Part shown: positions 15,372 to 22,171 of the stretch, piece after piece
Layout: each line of letters begins with the position of its first letter
Position numbering within the stretch: the stretch's first letter is position 1
Source of the DNA: an uncultured Bdellovibrio sp.
Lineage (GTDB): Bacteria > Bdellovibrionota > Bdellovibrionia > Bdellovibrionales > Bdellovibrionaceae
DNA: 29,606 bases
Reading direction: 5' to 3'
Assembly: GCF_946478835.1 (NCBI RefSeq)
Contig: NZ_CAMLDV010000027.1
Span: 1-29,606, forward strand
Position numbers and translations under genes: made by a program
Notes under the pieces: model-generated
Databases searched by the model: none
What the model saw: the letters and a program-made list of their open reading frames with translations, nothing else
Told to the model about the DNA's origin: nothing

Positions 15372-15397
15372 AGTTCTGGGAGAGTACTCCCAGAACT
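15372..15397. repeat. Perfect inverted repeat, 11-bp arms, 4-base loop
   Basis: AGTTCTGGGAG (15372-15382) and CTCCCAGAACT (15387-15397) flank AGTA. No T-run follows on the plus strand, so it is not a typical terminator. Confidence 0.8.
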
Positions 15398-15428
15398 CCA
15401 AAGCAGCAAAGAACCCACCATACTTTAC

Positions 15429-15457
15429 AATCCTGAATTGCATCGCAATTCAGGATT
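15429..15457. repeat. Perfect inverted repeat, 13-bp arms, 3-base loop
   Basis: AATCCTGAATTGC (15429-15441) and GCAATTCAGGATT (15445-15457) flank ATC. It is the longest perfect hairpin I found in the window. It lies 31 bases after the previous hairpin and has no T-run. Confidence 0.8.
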
Positions 15458-15471
15458 CAACCAACGAAGCA

Positions 15472-15492
15472 AAATTTTTCGCGTGAAAATTT
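15472..15492. repeat. Imperfect AT-rich inverted repeat
   Basis: AAATTTTTC (15472-15480) and GAAAATTT (15485-15492) pair with one bulged T around GCGT. It is the third hairpin in a row within 121 bases. Confidence 0.45.
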
Positions 15493-15577
15493 AAATCAAA
15501 TAGAGGCGGTTCAGTGAAATACTTATCGCTGTAGAATCCGCTACTGGTGCGGGTTTTCAGACGTATTCGGAAATAAA

Positions 15578-15605
15578 AAAACCCCAGAGTTGCCTCTGGG
15601 GTTTT
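15578..15605. terminator. Strong bidirectional Rho-independent terminator
   Basis: AAAACCCCAGAG (15578-15589) and CTCTGGGGTTTT (15594-15605) pair perfectly around TTGC, with A-runs before and T-runs after. It serves the leftward Lys/Ala-repeat gene, whose stop is at 15635, and could end a rightward transcript from the hairpin region. Confidence 0.9.
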
Positions 15606-15634
15606 CGTTAAGAACTAAACTAGTTCCGTAAGAA

Positions 15635-15745
15635 TTACTTCTTAGAAGCTTTTTTAGTAGCTTTTTTTGTAGTTTTCTTAGCGGCTTTCTTAGTAGTTTT
15701 CTTAGCTGCTTTTTTTGTAGCTTTTTTTGCTGCTTTCTTTGCCAT
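15635..15745 (-). CDS. 36-residue Lys/Ala/Thr repeat protein, histone H1-tail-like
   Basis: This very small basic protein consists of four-residue repeats: after MA come units KKAA, KKAT, KKAA, KKTT, KKAA, KKTT, KKAT, KKAS and a final KK. Seventeen or more lysines alternate with Ala/Thr, and there is no hydrophobic core. It resembles the C-terminal tails of histone H1-like bacterial proteins (AlgP, Hc1/Hc2), which bind and condense DNA. Role by analogy: nucleoid compaction. Evidence that it is real: an excellent AGGAGG Shine-Dalgarno 5 bases before the ATG (15743-15745), a clean stop, and a strong dedicated terminator 30 bases downstream. The underlying DNA is a degenerate 12-base repeat. It is divergent from the Tad-like genes. 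Confidence 0.85.
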   Translation of the reverse strand: MAKKAAKKATKKAAKKTTKKAAKKTTKKATKKASKK

Positions 15746-15891
15746 GTGCTCCTCCTAGGATGCAAACGTTGTTGTTGTTTCTTAACTTAAAAACTTTACT
15801 TACCTTAAGTCTTCACAATTCGACCAGCGCCGTCAACAAAAAATTTACCTTGCATATTTTTTGCGAGCATTCGTGTTCGTGGAGGTGCCCT

Positions 15892-16629
15892 TTGCTTATT
15901 GTTTTTTCGATTTCGATGCTCGGACATGCGCTCGTTCACCGAATTCTTTCAACCATGGCCCGCGATTTTGCGTTCTCTCAACAGTTAGTTCGTCTTCTTT
16001 CGATTTCAAACCTTGTTTTGATCTGCTTCATCACGTTCAGCAGCACCTCTGCCACCACATGCTGGCTTTTCATCGGCATTCTTTTAATAACTTTAAAGTT
16101 TTTTCCAAACATTTTGCGTTTTTTCTTATTAAAAAGACTGCGAAGCGCACTCATTCCGTTGCTCGATTGCGTGATCTTGGGGCTGCAAACGGGAAAATCT
16201 TTCCGCCTTTCTCTTCACTCCGCGATCGAAAACCAAACCGGTTGGGTGCGACTTCAACTCATGGAAGTTTTTGAATCGCTGGCGATGTCGGAAAATGTCA
16301 TCGCCATGAAATCCGCTCTGCTCAAGGATTTCCGCGAAGAGCTTTTGGAAATTGATCGCTCGCAAACTCGTTGCGTGGAACAAGTTCGCGCGCTTCGCAG
16401 AGAATATAAGATGCTCGAAGATTTTCGACGTAGGTCTGGACAAGTCACGCAGCAAATAAAAATGCAGGCGATAATTGTCACCGCGCTTTATCTCGCGCTT
16501 CTAACTTTTGTAATTGTGCAATTCGGATTTAAAGACCACCGAAATCTTATTCTGATGTCCTTCATAATATTTTGCGGCGGTCTTTTGTGGATATTTTTAG
16601 CGGGTAGGAGGATGAAATGGAACGTATAG
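15892..16629 (+). CDS. TadB-like type II secretion F-domain membrane protein
   Basis: This is an inner-membrane platform protein of the T2SSF (GspF) superfamily, TadB-like, about 245 residues. It has hydrophobic segments near the N-terminus (LIVFSISMLGHALVH and SNLVLICFITF onward), a cytoplasmic helical F-domain with LIPLLDCVILGLQTGKSFRL and a helix-rich stretch, and two C-terminal membrane helices ending in RRMKWNV. Start choice: the frame is open from ATG 15727, but that region overlaps the opposite-strand repeat gene and is unlike the family. GGAGG at 15881-15885 lies 6 bases before an in-frame TTG at 15892, which I take as the start. It overlaps the TadC-like gene by 13 bases. TadA ATPase, pilin and secretin genes are not nearby. 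Confidence 0.8.
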   Translation: MLIVFSISMLGHALVHRILSTMARDFAFSQQLVRLLSISNLVLICFITFSSTSATTCWLFIGILLITLKFFPNILRFFLLKRLRSALIPLLDCVILGLQTGKSFRLSLHSAIENQTGWVRLQLMEVFESLAMSENVIAMKSALLKDFREELLEIDRSQTRCVEQVRALRREYKMLEDFRRRSGQVTQQIKMQAIIVTALYLALLTFVIVQFGFKDHRNLILMSFIIFCGGLLWIFLAGRRMKWNV

Positions 16630-17054
16630 CGCCACCACTAGAGCTTTTAATGTGCGTAAAACGCTCCATCGAAAAGGGTCAGTCCGTCAAACAAGGTGTT
16701 CTTCAATATATAAAAAAGGGAGAAGGCGAATTTGCAACGGTTGTGACTCGCTGGCTTGCGCTATTACAGCAAGGACAAGACACCCGCGAATGCTTGCAGG
16801 CTGTGGTTTCGCTGCATCGGCGCACTCTTTTGCAAATTTTGGAGCGCGGACTTCGCGGTGAGTCCATCCACGGCGTTTTAATGCGCCTAGAAGAAGAAAT
16901 GGTGGAGGCTTGTCATGAGGAAATCACAAATAAAATTGCACAGCTGCCATTTATAATGCTGATCCCGCTCTTATTATTTCAATTTCCCGCCTTTTTGATG
17001 CTCCTTTTTGGACCGCTGCTGAAAAATTTTTTTCACTCTTTCGGAGGGGGGTGA
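16617..17054 (+). CDS. Short TadC-like type II secretion F-domain protein
   Basis: This 145-residue protein is similar to the C-terminal T2SSF domain of TadC. It opens with the F-domain pattern (ELLMCVKRSIEKGQSVKQGV), continues with GLRGESIHGVLMRLEEEM and the family-like stretch KIAQLPFIMLIPLLLFQFPA, and ends with one hydrophobic hairpin and FFHSFGGG. Complete TadC proteins are about twice as long and have additional N-terminal membrane helices; these are absent here, and the strong Shine-Dalgarno (GGAGG, 5 bases before the ATG) argues that this is the native start and not a truncation artefact. It partners the TadB-like gene by a 13-base overlap. Confidence 0.8.
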   Translation: MERIAPPLELLMCVKRSIEKGQSVKQGVLQYIKKGEGEFATVVTRWLALLQQGQDTRECLQAVVSLHRRTLLQILERGLRGESIHGVLMRLEEEMVEACHEEITNKIAQLPFIMLIPLLLFQFPAFLMLLFGPLLKNFFHSFGGG

Positions 17055-17081
17055 TAGAGTGGCCCTGTTGGAGGATAAGCC

Positions 17082-17291
17082 ATGGCACAGCTCGATAAAA
17101 AGAAAGCCGCTCTTGCGAAATTGGTGGATGAGTTGATGAAAGATCAACCCAGCCGTCAGCTTGTAAAGCAGCTTACTACCGAACTTGGTATGACCTATTC
17201 TGTGGACCCGATGACTCAAATGAATACAGTTTTGCAGTCCATGAATTCAGTTATTCTTCCTTCCAACAGAAGAAAAGACTTAGAAAGATAG
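17082..17291 (+). CDS. Small conserved-looking hypothetical protein
   Basis: I do not recognise it. It is 69 residues, charged and helical (MAQLDKKKAALAKLVDELMK), with no membrane segment or signal peptide. The middle has QLTTELGMTYSVDPMTQMN and the end is basic (NRRKDLER). A strong Shine-Dalgarno (GGAGG) stands 7 bases before the ATG, which supports translation. It lies 27 bases after the TadC-like gene and 6 bases before the cystathionine beta-synthase gene, so it links the two blocks in one apparent transcript. It could be a small cytosolic partner of either block. Confidence 0.7.
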   Translation: MAQLDKKKAALAKLVDELMKDQPSRQLVKQLTTELGMTYSVDPMTQMNTVLQSMNSVILPSNRRKDLER

Positions 17292-17297
17292 TAAATC

Positions 17298-18347
17298 ATG
17301 TCACAAATCTATAATTCGATCTTGGATACTATCGGAAACACTCCGATGGTGGCTCTTCACAACGTCACAAAAGGCTCTAAGCACAAATTTTTCGCGAAGG
17401 TTGAGTACTTCAACCCCGGTGGCAGCATTAAAGACCGCGTGGCCGTAGCGATGATTGAAGAGGCCGAAAAAAGAGGCGATCTAAAACCGGGCGGCGTTAT
17501 TGTTGAAGCCACTTCTGGAAATACGGGTGTGGGTTTGGCGCTGGCTGCGGCGGTTAAAGGTTACAAATGTATTTTCGTGATGCCAGAAAAAATGAGCGAA
17601 GAAAAACGCGCGATCTTGCGCGCTTACGGAGCTCAAGTGGTGATCACGCCAATGGTGGAACCTGAAGATCCGATGAGTCACTACTCTGTCTCAAAAAGAA
17701 TCGCTGAAGAAACTCCGGGAGCGTTCTTGGTGAACCAATTCTTCAATCCTGATAACCCAACCCGTCATTATCAAACGACAGGTCCAGAAATTTGGAAACA
17801 AATGGATGGCAAGATCGACATGCTTGTCGGTGGTGCGGGCACAGGTGGAACTCTTTCAGGTTGTGCAAAATATTTGAAAGAGCATAAATCAGACGTGAAA
17901 GTGATCTGCGCGGACCCGATCGGAAGTATTTTGTATGATCTTTATTACCATAAGAAGATCGTAGATCCTCCTGGATCTTATAAAGTGGAAGGAATCGGGG
18001 AGGACATGCTTCCTGGAAACGTTCACTTGGATATTTACGATGGTTTCATTCGCGTGAGTGACCCTGAGGCGTTTGCGATGACTCGTCGTTTGGTGTCTGA
18101 AGAAGGTCTTTTGGTAGGTCCTTCCAGCGCAACAGCACTTGTGGCTGCGATCAAAGCTTCTGAAAAAATGGAAAAACCATCGAACATCGTTGTGATTTTC
18201 CCTGACAGTGGTCGTCAATATTTGAGCAAAGCCTTTAACGACACGTGGATGATCGAAAATGGCTTCTTGAAAGCTGAAGACACGAAAAATGCATTCAACC
18301 GCGTGATTTCAGCGGCAGATGCTTTAAAAAATCTTTCTAAAAAATAG
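17298..18347 (+). CDS. Cystathionine beta-synthase-type PLP enzyme (no CBS regulatory domains)
   Basis: This is a fold-type II PLP enzyme of the cysteine synthase/cystathionine beta-synthase family, 349 residues. The PLP lysine is Lys45 in NPGGSIKDR; the substrate loop TSGNTG is at 72-77; the phosphate loop GGAGTGGT is at 176-183. The elements DPIGSILYD, VEGIGEDMLP, EEGLLVG and FPDSGRQYLSKAFNDTWM match cystathionine beta-synthases more closely than O-acetylserine sulfhydrylases, so the probable reaction is homocysteine plus serine to cystathionine. The C-terminal regulatory CBS-domain pair of eukaryotic enzymes is absent. The next gene encodes a cystathionine gamma-lyase type enzyme, which completes reverse transsulfuration to cysteine. 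A cysteine synthase role cannot be excluded. Confidence 0.88.
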   Translation: MSQIYNSILDTIGNTPMVALHNVTKGSKHKFFAKVEYFNPGGSIKDRVAVAMIEEAEKRGDLKPGGVIVEATSGNTGVGLALAAAVKGYKCIFVMPEKMSEEKRAILRAYGAQVVITPMVEPEDPMSHYSVSKRIAEETPGAFLVNQFFNPDNPTRHYQTTGPEIWKQMDGKIDMLVGGAGTGGTLSGCAKYLKEHKSDVKVICADPIGSILYDLYYHKKIVDPPGSYKVEGIGEDMLPGNVHLDIYDGFIRVSDPEAFAMTRRLVSEEGLLVGPSSATALVAAIKASEKMEKPSNIVVIFPDSGRQYLSKAFNDTWMIENGFLKAEDTKNAFNRVISAADALKNLSKK

Positions 18348-18354
18348 GTGTGAG

Positions 18355-19518
18355 ATGAAAAAAGTAACAGAGAACCTAGGTTTTTCAACACGTGCTATTC
18401 ACGCGGGACAAGCCCCTGATCCAACAACAGGAGCGATCATGACTCCTGTGTATATGACCTCGACTTATGTACAAGAATCTCCAGGCGTGCACAAAGGTTG
18501 GGAGTATACACGCACTCACAATCCCACTCGTCGCGCTTATGAAAATTGCTTAGCAAGTCTTGAGAGCGGAAAATATGGTTTCGCATTCGCTTCAGGTTGT
18601 GCAGCGACGACAACGGTTCTTCATCTTCTTAAAGCGGGTGATCATGTTGTCGCGATGGATGACATGTACGGTGGAACTTTCCGTTTGTTCGATAAGATTT
18701 TGAAACACGACGGAATGGAATTTTCATTCGTGGATCTAACAAAAGTAGAAAACTTCGAGAAAGCCGTAAAACCAAACACGAAACTGGTATGGCTTGAAAC
18801 TCCGACAAATCCGACTTTGAAACTTGTCGATATCAAAAGAATCGCGGCGATTGCGAAAACAAAAGGGATCATCGTCGCTGTGGATAACACATTCATGAGC
18901 CCTTACTTCCAAAGACCGTTGGAATTGGGTGCGGATATCGTTGTTCACTCTGCTACAAAATATATCGGCGGTCACAGTGACGTGGTTGGCGGTATCGCGG
19001 TGACGTCTCGTGAAGATATTGCAGAAAGAATGGCGTTCTTAAGCAACGGTATCGGTGCGACTCAAAGTCCGTTTGATTCATTCATGTGCTTAAGAAGTTT
19101 GAAAACTTTGCCTCTTCGTATGAAGGCCCACCAAGAAAACGCGATGGCTGTTGCGAAATTCTTGGAGTCTCACCCGAAAGTAGAAAAAGTTCTGTATCCG
19201 GGTCTTGAAAGCCATCCTCAGCATGCTTTGGCGAAAGAACAAATGCATGGTTTCGGCGGCATGATCACGTTCTACATCAAGGGCGGCTTGGAATCGGCTC
19301 GTAAGTTCTTGGAAAATGTGAATGTTTTTTCTTTGGCCGAGAGCTTGGGTGGGGTTGAAAGCTTGATCGAACACCCTGCGATTATGACGCACGCCTCCGT
19401 TCCGCCAGAGAATCGTAAGGCTTTGGGTATCGATGATTCGCTCATTCGCCTCTCTGTAGGGGTTGAAGACCTGAATGATCTACTCGCTGATTTAAAATCT
19501 GCCTTTGATAAAGCCTAA
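18355..19518 (+). CDS. Cystathionine gamma-lyase / gamma-synthase-type PLP enzyme
   Basis: This is a Cys/Met metabolism PLP enzyme, 387 residues. Visible: GFSTRAIHAGQ near the N-terminus, YTRTHNPTR (51-59), ASGCAATTTVLHLL, the ETPTNPTLKLVDI element, and the PLP lysine Lys202 in HSATKYIGGHSDVVGG. The C-terminal SLAESLGGVESLIEHPAIMTH is also typical. It lies 7 bases after the cystathionine beta-synthase gene. In that context the best role is cystathionine gamma-lyase (cystathionine to cysteine, 2-oxobutyrate and ammonia). Sequence alone does not cleanly separate lyase from gamma-synthase, so no gene symbol is given. Confidence 0.9.
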   Translation: MKKVTENLGFSTRAIHAGQAPDPTTGAIMTPVYMTSTYVQESPGVHKGWEYTRTHNPTRRAYENCLASLESGKYGFAFASGCAATTTVLHLLKAGDHVVAMDDMYGGTFRLFDKILKHDGMEFSFVDLTKVENFEKAVKPNTKLVWLETPTNPTLKLVDIKRIAAIAKTKGIIVAVDNTFMSPYFQRPLELGADIVVHSATKYIGGHSDVVGGIAVTSREDIAERMAFLSNGIGATQSPFDSFMCLRSLKTLPLRMKAHQENAMAVAKFLESHPKVEKVLYPGLESHPQHALAKEQMHGFGGMITFYIKGGLESARKFLENVNVFSLAESLGGVESLIEHPAIMTHASVPPENRKALGIDDSLIRLSVGVEDLNDLLADLKSAFDKA

Positions 19519-19521
19519 TTG

Positions 19522-19550
19522 TTGACATCATAGGGGCCAAAAGATACACA
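19522..19550 (+). promoter_or_regulatory. Promoter of tRNA-Phe
   Basis: A perfect TTGACA (19522-19527) is followed after 17 bases by TACACA (19545-19550), 20 bases before the tRNA. It starts 3 bases after the stop of the gamma-lyase gene. Confidence 0.75.
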
Positions 19551-19570
19551 TTTGGTCTCTTGATTTCCGT

Positions 19571-19646
<76 letters not shown>

Positions 19647-19650
19647 TTTT

Positions 19651-19677
19651 AAAACCCGCATTCGAAGCGGGTTTTTT
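19651..19677 (+). terminator. Rho-independent terminator of tRNA-Phe
   Basis: AAAACCCGC (19651-19659) pairs with GCGGGTTTT (19667-19675) around a 7-base loop, with the T-run continuing to 19677. It lies 4 bases after the tRNA. The A-run on the other arm may also let it end the converging trhA transcript. Confidence 0.9.
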
Positions 19678-19706
19678 AGTTTTTAGAGTCTTAATTTCCA
19701 AAAAAT

Positions 19707-20336
19707 TTAAGTGAGATAAAGCAGAACGCAAAGGTACTGGAATGCGGTTCCGCCCATTACGCAAAGATGCCACATGCCGTGGCCGTGTTTGATTTTTTCA
19801 TCGTTGAAAAAGAAATAAACGCCGATCGCGTAAGAAGTAAATCCTGCCATGATCATCGCAAATCCCATTGGAGGAACAGCGTCCATCAATTGTTTGAGCG
19901 CGGGGAGAACTGTGACACTCATGATTCCATAGAGTGCTAGCGACATGTTGCGATTTTTCGGAGCGACAATCAGCTCCCACAAAATTCCAACTACGGCGAG
20001 AGTCCAAACAACTCCGAGAACAGCCCAACCTGTTTTTCCACGCAAGGCTAAGATCGCATACGGAGTGTAGTTGCCGGCGATCTTCAGATAAATTCCGATG
20101 TAATCAAGTTTGCGGAAGAAGTCTTTTTTTTGGCCGCTCGAACCATGATAAATAGTGGAGATGCAGTAAAGGCCAACTGTCGTCACAGCGTAAATACCAA
20201 ATGAAAAAAGGCGCCACGTATCTTGTTTGTAAGCTGCAAGATACAGCAAAAGAACAGAACCAATAAGCGTAAGAAAGGCTCCCAGAGCGTGTGAGAAAGT
20301 ATTGAATCGTTCGCCGTATTGGACTTGCGGTATCAT
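19707..20336 (-). CDS. trhA: TrhA / hemolysin III (PAQR-family) membrane protein
   Basis: This is a seven-helix membrane protein of the hemolysin III/PAQR superfamily (209 residues, standard length). It carries the conserved elements FNTFSHALGA in helix 1, STIYHGS, LDYIGIYLKIAGNYTP and the late HGMWHLCVMGG. The His residues in YHGS and HGMWH with the Asp of LDY form the metal site of the family. E. coli and Bacillus members (YqfA/TrhA) are linked to membrane lipid and energy homeostasis; the haemolysin name is historical. It converges on the tRNA-Phe terminator. A 7-bp inverted repeat lies upstream of its start (20359-20378). Confidence 0.92.
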   Translation of the reverse strand: MIPQVQYGERFNTFSHALGAFLTLIGSVLLLYLAAYKQDTWRLFSFGIYAVTTVGLYCISTIYHGSSGQKKDFFRKLDYIGIYLKIAGNYTPYAILALRGKTGWAVLGVVWTLAVVGILWELIVAPKNRNMSLALYGIMSVTVLPALKQLMDAVPPMGFAMIMAGFTSYAIGVYFFFNDEKIKHGHGMWHLCVMGGTAFQYLCVLLYLT

Positions 20337-20440
20337 TATTTAACGTGCCTCTTTCTAAAAAGAACGTTCCAGTTCTTTCCATAAATGGTATCACTGATAG
20401 AGAAAATTGCAGCTGATAAAATCTTTTGGAGGGGTTCAAG

Positions 20441-20959
20441 ATGAGATTTTTTATTGTGATCGCGATGTTATTGCCGGCATTTTCATTCGCAAAATCAAAC
20501 GTTGGTCCTGAGTTTACATGCATGACGGAGCTTCCCAGTACGACGTTTTATGTAAAGTCCAACGGCTCTCAAAGTGAACCTCTGACAGAACTCAAAGTTG
20601 TTCACCATTTTGGAGCGAACACAATGCCGATTCATCAAGGTGTGGTGCTGGCGTCGGATTTCCCTTACCTGCAGCAGAAAGCGAACTTGATGAAAAAGCT
20701 CGGCGATACTTTCACTGTTCGCTTTAAGTCTGACAAATGTGAAAACTTCGGACCCGGTTTGTATTCCTGCGGTTCAAGCGATGCGATTGAGATCAATGGT
20801 TTGGATATCAAAGGATATAGCCTTATTACCCGTGTGATCGAAACCAAAGTTTACGAATACACGTTCAAGTCTTATCAAGTGACGTTTTCGTTTAATTTTG
20901 AAGGCATGAGCTATGACATGCCGATGGTGTACTCACCAGAAGAATGCAACTTCAAGTAG
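20441..20959 (+). CDS. Exported protein of unknown function
   Basis: I do not recognise the family. It is 172 residues with a signal peptide (MRFFIVIAMLLPAFSFAKS, cleavage after SFA). The mature part is rich in beta-strand-like segments (TRVIETKVYEYTFKSYQVTFSFNFEG) with four or five cysteines, two of them near positions in KCENFGPGLYSCG, and a final EECNFK. It looks like a small periplasmic beta-domain. Start choice: GGAGGGG precedes the ATG at 20441; an in-frame TTG five codons upstream overlaps that Shine-Dalgarno. It is divergent from trhA and converges on the toxin-antitoxin pair, with a hairpin between. Confidence 0.75.
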   Translation: MRFFIVIAMLLPAFSFAKSNVGPEFTCMTELPSTTFYVKSNGSQSEPLTELKVVHHFGANTMPIHQGVVLASDFPYLQQKANLMKKLGDTFTVRFKSDKCENFGPGLYSCGSSDAIEINGLDIKGYSLITRVIETKVYEYTFKSYQVTFSFNFEGMSYDMPMVYSPEECNFK

Positions 20960-20985
20960 GATAGGTCTTGTCCGACCTATCTTTT
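20960..20985 (+). terminator. Weak terminator hairpin between converging genes
   Basis: GATAGGTC (20960-20967) and GACCTATC (20974-20981) pair perfectly around TTGTCC, followed by TTTT. The antitoxin stop codon on the opposite strand lies inside the second arm. Confidence 0.5.
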
Positions 20986-21219
20986 CGCACGAAGTTCTTG
21001 GTCCAAACGTTCGGCGATCCAAATTTTAAGAAGAGTCTGATATCCGACGTCTCCTTTTTGTTTCGCCACTTTTTTTAGTTTCGTAATCATCTCTTTAGGT
21101 AGGCGAATGCTTGTAGAGACTCCAGAGATAATTCTTCTCTCAGGAATTACTTTTTCTGATTTAGAGTCGTCCCACTCATTGGGATTGTATTTATAGTTTT
21201 TCGACTTAATCTTTTTCAT
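20977..21219 (-). CDS. Antitoxin of a BrnT/BrnA-type pair
   Basis: This is a small basic protein (about 80 residues) encoded directly after a BrnT-like toxin. Its C-terminal half (STSIRLPKEMITKLKKVAKQKG followed by a second helix, TLLKIWIAERL) fits a ribbon-helix-helix DNA-binding domain, as in BrnA/CopG antitoxins. The N-terminal half is lysine-rich and probably disordered (KKIKSKNYKYNPNEW), the usual toxin-binding part. I chose the second in-frame ATG (21217-21219) because it overlaps the toxin stop by ATGA; an upstream ATG at 21226-21228 adds three residues and is also possible. It likely represses the pair. Confidence 0.75.
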   Translation of the reverse strand: MKKIKSKNYKYNPNEWDDSKSEKVIPERRIISGVSTSIRLPKEMITKLKKVAKQKGDVGYQTLLKIWIAERLDQELRAKR

Positions 21220-21476
21220 ATATTCCATCCAGTAATAATTCGCGCTTTGCAGCTTCCTAAATCTTGAAAAATAATCCGAAGAGATCTACCAGCGTCGGTC
21301 TTTCCATCTATTCGGAATCTTTTAGGTCCGTGTTTCTTTTTGTTGGGAGTGATGACATACGGATTAAAGAACAATTCTTCAGCTTCCCAGTACTCGACAC
21401 CATGCCTAAGAAGATGAATTATATTGTCCTCGTCCCAATCAAAGAAATACCAGCGTTTTCCCTGAAGACCTGACAT
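21216..21476 (-). CDS. BrnT-like toxin (RelE-fold, DUF497/DUF4258-type)
   Basis: This 86-residue protein has the pattern of BrnT-type toxins: an N-terminal FFDWDEDNIIHLLRHGVEYWEAEELFFNP-type segment (here positions 12-40), then a glycine/arginine element (GRSLRIIFQDL) and a final ARIITGWNI. BrnT members are RelE-fold ribonucleases that inhibit translation; here this is by family resemblance. The final segment is shorter than in BrnT of Brucella, so it may belong to the related DUF4258 branch. The toxin-first order and ATGA overlap with the antitoxin match BrnTA. A GAGG Shine-Dalgarno precedes the ATG. Confidence 0.75.
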   Translation of the reverse strand: MSGLQGKRWYFFDWDEDNIIHLLRHGVEYWEAEELFFNPYVITPNKKKHGPKRFRIDGKTDAGRSLRIIFQDLGSCKARIITGWNI

Positions 21477-21489
21477 AAGTGTACCTCAA

Positions 21490-21501
21490 TTGTAGCTACA
21501 A
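21490..21501. promoter_or_regulatory. 12-bp palindrome, candidate autoregulatory operator of the toxin-antitoxin pair
   Basis: TTGTAGCTACAA is a perfect palindrome 13 bases before the toxin start. On the minus strand its last bases form TACAAT, a possible -10, and a perfect TATAAT occurs further upstream (21558-21563). Position fits repression by the ribbon-helix-helix antitoxin. Confidence 0.5.
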
Positions 21502-21592
21502 AGTAAAATAAGATAAAAATGCGAATCCTATTCCTGGATGGAAACGCACTATATTGGATTATAAAGGGAATGCTGGACTGATATCGGACAGT

Positions 21593-22171
21593 TTATTTTT
21601 TAGAGACGAAGAGATTGTCTTTGAGGTAAAAGCGGAGCGGCCATTGGGCGGCTTCTCCGGCGTAGTCGACGCCGATTCGGGGGCAGGCGACGATTTGTTT
21701 TGATGAGACTTTGAAATCATCGTCGCTGACGTAAAGTTCGGAATTCTTTTTCCAGAGTCTTAAACCATCGTGCTCTTTGGTGATGCCGTAGTGTTTGCAC
21801 AACTTTCCGGGCCCGTTGGTTTTTAAGTCTTTCTTCTTAGGGTTGTGATCGGCTTCAAAAGGTTGAACGGCGCGAATCAAAACCGCTTCGGGGTGTTCTG
21901 TCGTTCGGGTGACGAAATTTAAGCAATGATACATTCCGTAAATCAAATACACGTAAGAATGTCCGCCGTCTAAATACATGGACTTAGTTCGTTGGGTTCT
22001 GCGATCTCCGAAAGTGTGACAGGCGGGATCTTCAACACCCAGATAAGCTTCCACTTCAACGATGCGAGCTTTGTGTTCTTCTTTACCGGACTTGATATGC
22101 AATACTTTTCCTAGCAAAGCTTTTGCTACCGAGGTCGTATCATCAAAATAAAATTCTTGAGGCAAGATCAT
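21593..22171 (-). CDS. mpg: 3-methyladenine DNA glycosylase, AAG/MPG family
   Basis: It removes alkylated purines (3-methyladenine, hypoxanthine) from DNA, starting base-excision repair. At 192 residues it has the bacterial length of the AAG (not AlkA) fold. Near the start is ALLGKVL, then the catalytic-glutamate segment VEVEAYLGVEDPACHTF, the RRTQRTKSMYLDGG loop, and SYVYLIYGMYHCLNFVT, which matches the human AAG element YVYIIYGMY. A later VLIRAVQP is also typical. It overlaps pgeF by ATGA and is the last gene of the long leftward block. Confidence 0.95.
   Translation of the reverse strand: MILPQEFYFDDTTSVAKALLGKVLHIKSGKEEHKARIVEVEAYLGVEDPACHTFGDRRTQRTKSMYLDGGHSYVYLIYGMYHCLNFVTRTTEHPEAVLIRAVQPFEADHNPKKKDLKTNGPGKLCKHYGITKEHDGLRLWKKNSELYVSDDDFKVSSKQIVACPRIGVDYAGEAAQWPLRFYLKDNLFVSKK

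Larger units (their letters stand above)
15290..15634. other. Gene-poor stretch with terminators and strong hairpins
   Basis: These 345 bases hold no convincing gene. They contain the operon terminator (15301-15333), two perfect inverted repeats (15372-15397 and 15429-15457), a weaker one (15472-15492), about 85 bases without clear structure, and a bidirectional terminator (15578-15605). A plus-strand structured RNA ending at the last terminator is possible; I see no clear promoter for one. Confidence 0.5.

Noticed and set aside
15298..15486. 62-codon plus-strand frame in the hairpin region
   Set aside because: It starts at the operon terminator, covers both perfect hairpins, and has no Shine-Dalgarno or recognisable product.
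15541..15765. 74-codon minus-strand frame rich in Lys/Leu/Arg
   Set aside because: It is a shifted reading of the Lys/Ala repeat gene, runs through that gene's terminator and lacks its own ribosome-binding site.
15727..15891. Upstream extension of the TadB-like frame
   Set aside because: It overlaps the repeat gene on the other strand; a GGAGG 6 bases before TTG 15892 gives a better start.
20359..20378. Inverted repeat AAAGAAC-6-GTTCTTT upstream of trhA, considered as an SOS/LexA box or terminator
   Set aside because: Spacing does not fit a LexA box I know and the position upstream of the start does not fit a terminator; it may be an operator but nothing supports a named one.
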